NCBI GenBank assembly: GCA_017405375.1
Contig: JAFRAO010000005.1
Coordinates: 1 to 64,000 of the forward strand
Length of the DNA stretch: 64,000 bases
Origin: a bacterium
Lineage (GTDB): Bacteria; Cyanobacteriota; Vampirovibrionia; Gastranaerophilales; Gastranaerophilaceae
Direction of reading: 5' to 3'
Position 1 is the first letter of the stretch; the number at the start of each line of letters is the position of its first letter. Position numbers and translations under genes: made by a program. Below the pieces are notes generated by a model. It was not told where the DNA came from. It did not search any database and worked only from the letters and a program-made list of their open reading frames with translations. Below, one piece after another: positions 42,651 through 50,162 of this stretch.

Positions 42651-43292
42651 TTAGTACCGATTTATTTTTATTTGAGGAAAATCCTGAGCATCAGTGCTAA
42701 GTTTTGAACGCATTGTTGCTAAATTTTCTTTATACATATTCAACCAGTATGAAAATTTTGCATAATTTGGATTTGCTTTCATTTTCATACAAGTCCCATA
42801 TACCAACAACGGTTCTACAAAAGGAATAGGGATTAATGATTCGTCGGTTGCAGCCTCAAATTCAGACTTTTCAACATTATCCGAACCTTTTACAAAATTA
42901 TTCGTGTAATATATCACATCTATTGTTTTTGGCTCTTTGTATTTTGGTAACAATATCATATTATTCAATACACTATAATTTTCACAAACATCCGCATTTT
43001 GTAATAAAAACTTTTCAAAATCAGATGTGAAATTCAATTTTTTACCATCTATACTTAGAGTATGAATTTTCCCGTAAATTGAATTTATTATTTCACCGCA
43101 ATTTGCAGGTAAAGTTAGAGTTTTTCTGCGTAGTAAAAAATTCCAATTATCAAAAATACAAATTTCTGAATTTATAATGTTCAAAATCTTTTTGATTTTT
43201 TCGTGGTCATTTTTTATTAACTCTTCAAAATTCCTCACTCTTTTATAATTTAATTCAAGTAAGCATTGATTTATAATTTCCAAATAATTCAT
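42651..43292 (-). CDS. Probable head-to-tail adaptor protein
   Basis: A 213-residue protein. The N-terminal helices LEIINQCLLELNYKRV and HEKIKKILNIINSEI, then a beta region, then a helical C-terminus (FVEPLLVYGTCMKMK) resemble adaptor or tail-tubular proteins of short-tailed phages (P22 gp4-like role). It would bind below the portal ring. The assignment relies on pattern and position; no short diagnostic motif exists. Confidence 0.6.
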   Translation of the reverse strand: MNYLEIINQCLLELNYKRVRNFEELIKNDHEKIKKILNIINSEICIFDNWNFLLRRKTLTLPANCGEIINSIYGKIHTLSIDGKKLNFTSDFEKFLLQNADVCENYSVLNNMILLPKYKEPKTIDVIYYTNNFVKGSDNVEKSEFEAATDESLIPIPFVEPLLVYGTCMKMKANPNYAKFSYWLNMYKENLATMRSKLSTDAQDFPQIKINRY

Positions 43293-43313
43293 TTTATCTC
43301 CTTTATAAAAGGA

Positions 43314-43338
43314 TAAGAGTATCTTTTTGATACTCTTA
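43314..43338 (-). terminator. Hairpin after the scaffold-like gene
   Basis: TAAGAGTATC-AAAAA-GATACTCTTA is a perfect 10-bp stem on the minus strand, with TCCTTTT after it. It could attenuate transcription into the adaptor gene or protect the upstream mRNA. Confidence 0.65.
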
Positions 43339-43351
43339 CCCGTCTGTAACG

Positions 43352-44050
43352 CTATTTTATAAGACCTTTTTTCATTTGGTCCATGATTAATAATTCATTC
43401 TTTAAAAATTCAGCGTTACTCATATTGTCAATTTGCTTACGCGTAAAAGGCAGCGAATTTTTATCTTCAGCATTGAATTTTTGAATATTTGAGATTAATC
43501 TTTGTTTTGCATGAAGATTTGATTTCTCTAAATTTTCCTCGTAAGCAACTTTCTTTAAATATCTGTCTATTGCAGAATTTTCAACTAATTCGACAATTTT
43601 TGAGATTTTAGAAAGTTCATCTGCATCAAATTGAATATAATCTGATTTTAAGTAGTTCAAAACTGCAGAACGTCCGTCTTGTTCAAAAAATTTCGGAGAA
43701 ATTTTATCAAATTCTTTTAAAATTTCTGATTTGTCAAGATTATTTATTTTGTCAACTCGCATATTGTCCTGTACTTTATTATTAAGCGCCCTGTTGATTA
43801 TAAGATTTAATAAATTTTGTCCTTGCTGCTCATTAACAAAACCAAGTGATAAAAGATTGCTTAAAGCATTTAAGTTCTCTTTAATCTCTTTTCTGTAATC
43901 TTGATTGTTTTCAGGAACTTTTATATCAAGTTTCTCTTCAATTAATTCTTTCAAATTCCCGTTTTCTGCCTGCTCATTATTTTTATTATCTTCAATTTGT
44001 TCTTCATTTGGTAGTATTTTATTTAATTCTTCGTTCATTTTAATTTTCAT
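43352..44050 (-). CDS. Probable scaffolding-type protein
   Basis: A 232-residue, very hydrophilic and almost wholly helical protein, with an Asn/Glu-rich N-terminus (LPNEEQIEDNKNNEQAENG) and a Lys-rich end (LLIMDQMKKGLIK). These traits and its location between capsid and adaptor genes fit a head scaffolding protein, although no motif proves it. The start is ATG 44050 or the fifth codon's ATG at 44038; AAGGA lies directly before the first. It overlaps the 80-aa gene by 11 bases. Confidence 0.5.
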   Translation of the reverse strand: MKIKMNEELNKILPNEEQIEDNKNNEQAENGNLKELIEEKLDIKVPENNQDYRKEIKENLNALSNLLSLGFVNEQQGQNLLNLIINRALNNKVQDNMRVDKINNLDKSEILKEFDKISPKFFEQDGRSAVLNYLKSDYIQFDADELSKISKIVELVENSAIDRYLKKVAYEENLEKSNLHAKQRLISNIQKFNAEDKNSLPFTRKQIDNMSNAEFLKNELLIMDQMKKGLIK

Positions 44051-44282
44051 TCCTTACTTCATTCATGTATTTGACAGCTTTTTCAATCGCAGAATCTATA
44101 AATTTATTTAACAAAAGTCCAACAATCTGTTTTATTGGCGCTACAACAGGAAGTCTGTTTACAACAAAATTGACGGCTGCAAGTTTTTTAGCTTTACCTG
44201 ATGATGTTGTTAAAGTTTTTTCTGCATAATTTACTGCGGCATACGCTAAATCATTAATTGTACTTTTCAAATTTTTAAACAT
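44040..44282 (-). CDS. 80-aa phage structural-module protein, unknown
   Basis: A small basic protein with two amphipathic helices: TINDLAYAAVNYAEKTL and FIDSAIEKAVKYMNEV. Between them is VVNRLPVVAPIKQIVGLLL. The shape recalls the soluble part of LL-H-type phage holins, but no membrane segment is clear, so that is a weak guess. AAGGAG six bases before the ATG. It is between capsid and scaffold-like genes. Confidence 0.5.
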   Translation of the reverse strand: MFKNLKSTINDLAYAAVNYAEKTLTTSSGKAKKLAAVNFVVNRLPVVAPIKQIVGLLLNKFIDSAIEKAVKYMNEVRNEN

Positions 44283-44300
44283 GGTTACTCCTTAAAAGAA

Positions 44301-44327
44301 ACGGCGTAAACAAAAGTTATACGCCGT
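44301..44327 (-). terminator. Hairpin after the capsid gene
   Basis: ACGGCGTA and TACGCCGT pair on the minus strand and are followed by TTCTTTT. It lies between the capsid stop (44371) and the next gene, where many phages attenuate transcription after the abundant coat protein. Confidence 0.7.
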
Positions 44328-44370
44328 AGGGTATATGTATAACATAATTAATGGTTAATATTAGAGGAAA

Positions 44371-45351
44371 CTATTGACCACCACCACCTTCAGTGCCGCC
44401 TGTTGTATCACCTTCGGTTGTACCGGTAGTATCACCGCTTTGTGCATTATCTGTTTCTTCTGTTGTTTCTTCACTTGCAGCAGTCGGATCTGCAACAATC
44501 ATTTTTGCTAATGCTTTTGGTTGAACAGTTTTTGCACCGTATAAATATAAACCTCTTACTAAATCAGCAAATGAATCTTTATCTCTTAGTGTTTCTATTT
44601 TTGCAAGTTGAGATGCAAATGTTATTGCATCGTTTGTTCCAGCTAAAACATAAAATACACCTGAAGTTGCAGTTAAGTTTGTACTAACCAAAACGTCCAT
44701 GCCTGCAATTCTGCCGATAGAACCTTCTCTTAATGTTTCATCAGCTACATTATGTGCGTTTATAAATTCTGTACTTTGCAATAAATATGATTCAATTACA
44801 GGATTTATTACAACCCATGGAGTTTTATTTCCGGATAATGCATTTGAATTTTTTAATTTTAAAGCTAATTCAACAAATTTTGAATAGATTGTTGATTTAT
44901 TTAATTCTATTGCGGATTCTTCACTACCTACGATATTGTTTTCATCAACTTCTGTGTGCATACCTAACAAAAATGAATCTTGAACTTCTTCAATAGCATT
45001 TTTTGCGCTTGTTAAGTGAGCTTCCATAATACTTTGATTTGCTTGCGCTTGAGCAATATCATTAATTTTAAATGCAAAGTATTTCTTTTGATCGATTGTA
45101 AGACTCATTGAAGATGGCGAAAGCTCGTTATAAGAAAGACTGTCTGAACTTACTGTTGAAATTGTAACCGCAGCAGGAGTAATAATTTTAACCTTATCTC
45201 CCTGATTTTGAATTTCACCTTCATAATTACGATTAACGCATTGTAGCATAACGCAATTTTTTTCAAGTAAAGTGTTCAACTTTTTACTCCAAACTTCAGG
45301 AATAAAAGCTGAATAAGCATTTGTTTGTGTTGTTTCTGATGATTCTGTCAT
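44371..45351 (-). CDS. Major capsid (coat) protein
   Basis: A 326-residue protein starting at ATG 45351 (AAAGGG upstream), not at the further ATG at 45390. AYSAFIPEVWSKKLNTLLEK, GDKVKIITPAAVTI, TIDQKKYFAFKINDIAQAQ and WVVINPVIESYLLQ are typical of HK97-fold coats of the P22/N4-gp56 type. The last 34 residues are a Thr/Gly/Glu tail (DTTGTTEGDTTGGTEGGGG), probably disordered and surface-exposed. Codons look well optimised, which fits a highly made protein. Confidence 0.85.
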   Translation of the reverse strand: MTESSETTQTNAYSAFIPEVWSKKLNTLLEKNCVMLQCVNRNYEGEIQNQGDKVKIITPAAVTISTVSSDSLSYNELSPSSMSLTIDQKKYFAFKINDIAQAQANQSIMEAHLTSAKNAIEEVQDSFLLGMHTEVDENNIVGSEESAIELNKSTIYSKFVELALKLKNSNALSGNKTPWVVINPVIESYLLQSTEFINAHNVADETLREGSIGRIAGMDVLVSTNLTATSGVFYVLAGTNDAITFASQLAKIETLRDKDSFADLVRGLYLYGAKTVQPKALAKMIVADPTAASEETTEETDNAQSGDTTGTTEGDTTGGTEGGGGQ

Positions 45352-45445
45352 TTTTTTCCCTTTCTTTTTTGTATTACAAAATATACACATATATACACAT
45401 GTGCTTGATACAACAATAAAACTCTTTTAAAACTGTTTTTATCTT

Positions 45446-46960
45446 CTAATCTTCGTTATATATTTCCTTAAATTCGATTCCTATTATTGCAATATTGTTA
45501 TCTAAATTATTCCCTTCCACACAAATTTGAACAGCGTAATTTGCTTCTGAAATTTCAACTTTGTACATTGTTTCAGCATCTAATGCCCATATTGCAAAAT
45601 CATGCTCATCTGTCCATTTATCGTTATAATAAAATTTTGAATCGTCTTTATGCCAAATTAAATTTTCAAAATTGGTTGAATAAATCTTTTCACAATCATC
45701 TCTGTTTTCACTATCAAAATTTTTATATACTGAAAAATCAAATTTATTTTCATAACTTTCATCAAGAATAAAATAAAATTCATCTATTGTTTTTCTGATA
45801 GTGGGATTTCCTAGTGATAAGAACGGAGATTTCCACATGAATTCAATAGGTTCACCGTTAAATGAATTTCCTACATTTTCTTTATATATATTTCCGTTAT
45901 TATCAGCAGTTAATGCATAATCCTTGTACATACACGCACAAGTTATATTCTGAGGTAAAATCCTTTTATACCAAGCATTATTTACATAATCATTTATCCA
46001 TATTGTATGAAAATAGTTGTCGTATTGATATGGAATAAAGTACCAAATCTGATTTTTCCCTTCGTAATGGAATGCAAAAATTTCATTAAAACGAGATGTT
46101 TCAAATTTTGTAAATTCACTTTTAATTTTTTCTGTAATTTCACTGCCTAAGACTATTTGATTTAGGTCCCCAACTTGAAGTGTATAAATTCCGTTTGCAA
46201 AAAAATATTGTTTATTATTAACAGTAATTATTCCGTTTTGAGAAACTGCACCCTTATCGGCAAAAGGTGTAATTGCGAAATCTGTGGGAGAAGAACCTGT
46301 TAATAAATAAACTTTATTCTTTTTATATACTGCCAAATAATCTTTATAAGGTTTTAAAGCAATAATTCTATCTGTATCAGTATAAAATCCGCTAATATAA
46401 CCTGCATCGTTTGGTGTTTGAAAATCGGTATAACTTCCGAGTGCTGAAAAATAGATACTTGAATCTGATGCAGCCCAAACCCTTCCTTTATATACTGCTA
46501 CTATATCTGAATATACAGGTTGATTTTCTGATATTTCTAAATTGCAATTTATAATATCATAACTGCTGTTATTTTTTATAAAAAACATTTCGTCTTGCAA
46601 ACTTGAAACCAATACCCCATTCAAAAAATCCGTAAATACCGGCTTTGGAGAATTTAGTGTTCTTTCAAGCAATGTAAGATTATCTGTTGTATCATCATAT
46701 ATATATATTTTACCGGATTCTGTTGCTATTATAAGTCTATATACATCTGCATATTTCATTTCATGCAACGCTGTAATTTTTTCGTTATCAGGAATCTTTT
46801 TATATAAAACATTCCCTTTTTGACGGATTATACCTTTATTTTGAAAAATTTCCACATTTTTGGAATCACTCCAATAAATATTTTTTGTATTTAGACCGAG
46901 TTCTGTTTTAGTTGTCGCCTGATTTATTCCACCTGACAAATTATAATAAAAAGTTTCCAT
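45446..46960 (-). CDS. P22 gp10-like tail hub (DNA stabilisation) protein
   Basis: A 504-residue beta-rich protein. It begins METFYYNLSGGINQATTKTE and has several WD-like blade segments (YRLIIATESGKIYIYDD; KGRVWAASDSSIYFSALGS; YLAVYKKNKVYLLTG). This layout suits the beta-propeller hub that closes the portal channel after packaging in short-tailed phages. It lies between endolysin and capsid genes, one base after the endolysin stop. The function is assigned from pattern only. Confidence 0.7.
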   Translation of the reverse strand: METFYYNLSGGINQATTKTELGLNTKNIYWSDSKNVEIFQNKGIIRQKGNVLYKKIPDNEKITALHEMKYADVYRLIIATESGKIYIYDDTTDNLTLLERTLNSPKPVFTDFLNGVLVSSLQDEMFFIKNNSSYDIINCNLEISENQPVYSDIVAVYKGRVWAASDSSIYFSALGSYTDFQTPNDAGYISGFYTDTDRIIALKPYKDYLAVYKKNKVYLLTGSSPTDFAITPFADKGAVSQNGIITVNNKQYFFANGIYTLQVGDLNQIVLGSEITEKIKSEFTKFETSRFNEIFAFHYEGKNQIWYFIPYQYDNYFHTIWINDYVNNAWYKRILPQNITCACMYKDYALTADNNGNIYKENVGNSFNGEPIEFMWKSPFLSLGNPTIRKTIDEFYFILDESYENKFDFSVYKNFDSENRDDCEKIYSTNFENLIWHKDDSKFYYNDKWTDEHDFAIWALDAETMYKVEISEANYAVQICVEGNNLDNNIAIIGIEFKEIYNED

Positions 46961-46961
46961 T

Positions 46962-47462
46962 TTATACTCCTTGTAATATTTTTTGCAAATACCATTTTAT
47001 TTTTGTTCTTATAAATTTTCCTATTTCATCAGTTTCTACCCAAGAATACGAAGGTATAAAAGTCATATCAATTTTACCTGCACTCGTTGTATTCGGATTT
47101 AATTTTCCAAATTCATAATGTGTTAAAACAGTGTTTTTGGTAATCGGAATATTAAATTTTCTTGAAAGGAATGCACAAAGTTGCATTGTTGTTTCAAATT
47201 GAATTTTTGTTATCGGGTAATCTCCAATATTTTTTCTGTTTTTATACCCTAACATTCCGCAAAGAGCCACACCAATAGAACCGGTATTTCCGCCACCTGT
47301 ATGTGCAGCATACATGCCTGTTTGACACTTTTCATTTGCAATAGGTTTAAATGCTCCTTCGTGTATTTTCCCATATTTATCTATCAAATAATGATAGTGT
47401 TCTTTTTCATACGAATTAGGGACAGAGAATCCTGCTGTCCAATGTATAATTATCCTTTTCAT
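46962..47462 (-). CDS. Phage endolysin, N-acetylmuramoyl-L-alanine amidase (Amidase_2)
   Basis: A 166-residue zinc amidase that cuts the bond between muramic acid and L-Ala in peptidoglycan. IIIHWTAG (His7), AAHTGGGNTGSIGVALCG, and THYEF give the metal ligands and fold. GKIDMTFIP carries the usual Asp and Lys. There is no signal peptide, so release through a holin is expected. It lies eight bases after the LuxR-type gene. Confidence 0.92.
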   Translation of the reverse strand: MKRIIIHWTAGFSVPNSYEKEHYHYLIDKYGKIHEGAFKPIANEKCQTGMYAAHTGGGNTGSIGVALCGMLGYKNRKNIGDYPITKIQFETTMQLCAFLSRKFNIPITKNTVLTHYEFGKLNPNTTSAGKIDMTFIPSYSWVETDEIGKFIRTKIKWYLQKILQGV

Positions 47463-47470
47463 TTCTATCC

Positions 47471-47704
47471 TTATTTTTTTCTTTCGTATTCTCTAATGTA
47501 CTTTGCTACAAGCGCAAGTCTGTTTCTGGTTTGTAACTTGTACATAAGTCTTTCAACATAAGTTTGAACAGTTCGTTTCGATATATTCATTTTTGTAGAA
47601 ATTTCTTTATCCATAAAACCGTTACATAAAAGTTTTATAACCTGTGTTTCTCTTCCTGATAAGTTCATTTCATACTTCCTTAAATATCCTGTACTATTTT
47701 TCAT
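47471..47704 (-). CDS. Stand-alone LuxR/GerE-type HTH regulator
   Basis: A 77-residue protein composed almost only of the LuxR-type DNA-binding domain: LSGRETQVIKLLCNGFMDKEI, then MNISKRTVQTYVERLMYKLQ. It has no receiver or sensor domain, as in GerE-type regulators. As second gene of the phage-like operon it could activate the operon's own promoter through the dyad array at 48247-48316. That link is inference. Confidence 0.9.
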   Translation of the reverse strand: MKNSTGYLRKYEMNLSGRETQVIKLLCNGFMDKEISTKMNISKRTVQTYVERLMYKLQTRNRLALVAKYIREYERKK

Positions 47705-47758
47705 GCTACATCTAAAATTTTAAAAAATTTTTATGTATTTTCGTTTATTTTGAAAAAT

Positions 47759-48118
47759 TTAGCCAATTCTTCCTATGTTTAAGTAGCTTAAATTCGAATA
47801 ACACTTTTTTTTCGTACCAAATTCATTGTAATATAAATAAAAGGAAGATTTAGCACTATGGTTATTAAATACATATTCAATTTTTTCTCTTACAATATCT
47901 TTTTCACATTTTTTAAAAAATTTTTTAGCTTTTTGATTTTTAAGTTTATAAGTTGATACATTATTGCATTTATCTAATCTAAAAAGATATAATGTTGTAT
48001 GATGGCAAACGGGACATTCTTCCAAATATCTTAATTCTTTATAAATATAAAAATCATCAGGTACAAGTTCATAGGTTCTGCATTCACGCAAACCGCTACA
48101 ACATTGAATATATCGCAT
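47759..48118 (-). CDS. Zinc-ribbon-like protein, first gene of the phage cluster
   Basis: A 119-residue protein with likely metal sites: CCSGLREC near residues 6-13, CPVCHH near 35-40 and a single Cys later. The rest is basic and Tyr-rich (KLKNQKAKKFFKKCEKDIV). AGGAG five bases before the ATG. I recognise no characterised family. Position as first gene suggests a regulator or adaptor acting early. Confidence 0.6.
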   Translation of the reverse strand: MRYIQCCSGLRECRTYELVPDDFYIYKELRYLEECPVCHHTTLYLFRLDKCNNVSTYKLKNQKAKKFFKKCEKDIVREKIEYVFNNHSAKSSFYLYYNEFGTKKKCYSNLSYLNIGRIG

Positions 48119-48218
48119 TTATACTCCTAACCCTTTTTTTAGATACTACTACCCCTTGTTTATTTGAAAAACAGCTTTACCGGCGCGGGTGTGAGCCTTA
48201 CTCAAACTTTATGTACTT

Positions 48219-48224
48219 ATTATA
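48219..48224 (-). promoter_or_regulatory. Promoter -10 box of the phage-like operon
   Basis: TATAAT on the minus strand, about 100 bases before the first gene. The expected -35 region (48242-48247) reads ACTAAA, a poor match. The box lies within an inverted repeat ATGTA...TACAT. The tandem dyad array starts at the -35 position and continues upstream, as for an activator-dependent promoter. Confidence 0.55.
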
Positions 48225-48246
48225 CATTTTTGATTTATAAATTTAG

Positions 48247-48316
48247 TCCGCATTTTTACGTAAGTATTTTTACGTCCGTAATATTACGTCCGAATTAATA
48301 CGTCCGTATTTTTACG
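48247..48316. repeat. Tandem array of five 14-bp dyad repeats (operator or iteron array)
   Basis: Units: TCCGCATTTTTACG, TAAGTATTTTTACG, TCCGTAATATTACG, TCCGAATTAATACG, TCCGTATTTTTACG, head to tail without gaps. Each is an (im)perfect dyad CGTA-N4-TACG joined by TC; the third is a perfect 12-bp palindrome (CGTAATATTACG). They lie in the 391-bp gap between the radical SAM gene and the phage-like operon. Confidence 0.85.
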
Positions 48317-48509
48317 GACAAGCAATCGCTCAAAATGTTTATAAATAAATGTATTTTAATATATTAAATTTATTCGCAAAAGTTACTATTGTAAAATTTA
48401 TTACAAATTTTATTACATCCTAAAAACTAATTATAATAATAATTTTGACACTTTACAAAACTTCACACAAAAACTAAAAATCCGTTTTTTATATTTTTTA
48501 TTTTGACTG
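48317..48509. other. AT-rich intergenic stretch
   Basis: No gene seen. It follows the dyad array and precedes the radical SAM stop codon. Very AT-rich (48335-48480), which would suit a DNA-unwinding element if the array is an origin, but no DnaA box was recognised. Confidence 0.35.
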
Positions 48510-49580
48510 TTATTGTAACTCCAATTCACAACACATCTGACATGCTCCAAAAACTTTTGATACTTTCAGATTCTTTCTGAAACAACAATAATTTGGCTTG
48601 TTAAATACTTCTTTTATTTTAGATTCCTTCAAATTTCCTATTTTTTGACTCAGGCATGGGTAAACATCACCGGCCGGAGTTATAAACATATTTGAGAATG
48701 GGAACATGCAAGGTTTATAAATTTCTTTTACTAATTTATCTTCATCATTATTGAAAAACTCTTCAATCTTTTTTAACGGATTATCGCATTTTTCAAATTT
48801 AGGGGAAAACCTTATTTGAGTTTTTGAAGATTTTTTCATTGATTCGATTTCTTTGTAAACTTCTTTGAAATGTTCTAAGTCAAAATATTTTTCTATCGGA
48901 TAATCCTCATTAAACTGCGGTACAAACGAATCAAAAAGATGCGAATTCTGTTTCAAATTATTATTTCTCAAAAACGATACAGACATAAATTCAAAATTCA
49001 TATCAGAGCAAAATTTATACAATTTTGGCAAATCGTCAAGGTTATTTTTTAAAACAATCGTTTTTATATCAACCATCGGACGATTTTTTTTAGAATTTAA
49101 TTTTTCTAAATTTGCATAAATTTTATCGAAAATACCCCTACAATTACGATTTTCGTCATGATTATGCTTGTATCCGTCTAACGAAACAGATAAAAGCATC
49201 ATTTTTGTTTTAATGAACGCATCGATTATTTCATCATTCAATAGTATTCCGTTTGTTACAACATTTACCTTGGAAAAAGTTTTTTTGCATACTTGTTCTA
49301 ATATAGCAATAAAATCCTGCCTGATTAAAGGTTCCCCGCCGACAAGAGTAACGAAAGAATAAAACGGAATTTGCTCAATTATATTAAACCAATCTTCAGT
49401 TGATAACTCTTGTTGATTTCTGTTATCACCTACATAACAATAAGGACATTTCAAATTGCAGCGATAAGTTAATTCAAAAAAATATCTCAACGGCATGAGT
49501 GCTTTTCCGTATTTGGAATTGTAAGACGGCAAAGCATAAAGTTTCCTAAATAAATCAAAAAGGTTTGAATAATTAATCAC
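48510..49580 (-). CDS. Radical SAM/SPASM protein
   Basis: A 356-residue enzyme. CNLKCPYC in the segment FFELTYRCNLKCPYCYVGD binds the 4Fe-4S cluster that cleaves S-adenosylmethionine. VGGEPL and SVSLDGYKHNHDENR are the usual SAM and substrate-side motifs. The C-terminus CMFPFSNMFITPAGDVYPC, with GACQMCCELELQ at the end, is a SPASM-type domain with further clusters. Such proteins modify peptides or act on cofactors; no precursor peptide was recognised next to it. The start is GTG at 49580, six bases after TATAAT. It is divergent from rimI. Confidence 0.85.
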   Translation of the reverse strand: MINYSNLFDLFRKLYALPSYNSKYGKALMPLRYFFELTYRCNLKCPYCYVGDNRNQQELSTEDWFNIIEQIPFYSFVTLVGGEPLIRQDFIAILEQVCKKTFSKVNVVTNGILLNDEIIDAFIKTKMMLLSVSLDGYKHNHDENRNCRGIFDKIYANLEKLNSKKNRPMVDIKTIVLKNNLDDLPKLYKFCSDMNFEFMSVSFLRNNNLKQNSHLFDSFVPQFNEDYPIEKYFDLEHFKEVYKEIESMKKSSKTQIRFSPKFEKCDNPLKKIEEFFNNDEDKLVKEIYKPCMFPFSNMFITPAGDVYPCLSQKIGNLKESKIKEVFNKPNYCCFRKNLKVSKVFGACQMCCELELQ

Positions 49581-49586
49581 TTAACA

Positions 49587-49592
49587 ATTATA
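49587..49592 (-). promoter_or_regulatory. Extended -10 box six bases before the radical SAM GTG
   Basis: TGCTATAAT on the minus strand is an extended -10; then TTGTTAA-like sequence leads to GTG after six bases. No SD. Probable leaderless transcript. Confidence 0.6.
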
Positions 49593-49627
49593 GCAAAAAT
49601 AAAGTTTTACTAAAATAATTTTTAGAG

Positions 49628-49633
49628 TAAAAT
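49628..49633 (+). promoter_or_regulatory. -10 box seven bases before the rimI ATG
   Basis: TTTACT, a 16-nt spacer and TAAAAT, followed after seven bases by the ATG at 49641. No SD. Confidence 0.5.
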
Positions 49634-49640
49634 AAAAACT

Positions 49641-50162
49641 ATGAACAGCGTTACAATTCGTTTAATGGAACAAAAAGATATTGATAAAATTGCAGAAATA
49701 GAAGAAAAGGCTTATGGAGAACATCATTGGTCAAAGGATTCTTTTTATAACGAATTATCGAACAATTTAGCGAGATATTTTTGTGCATTTGACGAAAACA
49801 ACACATTACTTGGTTATGCAGGCAGTTGGATAATTATTGACGAAGCTCACATTACAAATCTTGCTGTTTCGCCAGAACACAGAAATAAAAAAGTCGGCGA
49901 ATCTTTGCTTGTAAAAATTATAGAAACTTGTTATAAAGAAATGGCAAAGTATTTAACACTCGAAGTTAGAATAAGCAACACACCCGCAATCAATCTGTAT
50001 GAAAAATACGGGTTTAAATCACTCGGAACGAGAAAAGGTTATTATCAAGATAATAATGAAGATGCTTTAATCATGTGGACAGAAAATATATTTTGGGATA
50101 AATTTAAAGATAGATATAATCAAAATGTAATAGAGTTAGGGAAAAAAGTCGAACTTGTATGA
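49641..50162 (+). CDS. rimI: RimI-type protein N-acetyltransferase
   Basis: A 173-residue GNAT enzyme. ITNLAVSPEHRNKKVGESLL is the acetyl-CoA-binding motif A, and YEKYGFKSLGTRKGYYQDNNEDALIMW is the RimI-type C-terminal part. The family acetylates the N-terminal alanine of ribosomal protein S18. It has about 20 residues more than Escherichia coli RimI. It overlaps bioY by four bases. Confidence 0.85.
   Translation: MNSVTIRLMEQKDIDKIAEIEEKAYGEHHWSKDSFYNELSNNLARYFCAFDENNTLLGYAGSWIIIDEAHITNLAVSPEHRNKKVGESLLVKIIETCYKEMAKYLTLEVRISNTPAINLYEKYGFKSLGTRKGYYQDNNEDALIMWTENIFWDKFKDRYNQNVIELGKKVELV

Larger units (their letters stand above)
37309..48316 (-). mobile_element. Compact phage-derived particle cluster (podovirus-like; GTA candidate or prophage remnant)
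   Basis: Fourteen minus-strand genes plus one plus-strand gene encode DNA packaging (two terminase subunits, portal), head (capsid, probable scaffold, adaptor), a gp10-like hub, and lysis (endolysin, holin-like). Early genes are a zinc-ribbon protein and a LuxR-type HTH protein. I find no integrase, repressor, replication gene, tape measure, tail fibre or spike. Both flanks are host genes (smpB, radical SAM). No duplicated attachment site was recognised by eye. Apart from one poly-A split, all frames are intact, which argues for selection. Confidence 0.75.

Noticed and set aside
37309-48118. Complete active prophage
   Set aside because: No integrase, repressor, replication, tail or fibre gene, and no attachment repeat was recognised.
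48247-48316. CRISPR array
   Set aside because: Units are 14 bp with no unique spacers between them, and no cas gene is present.
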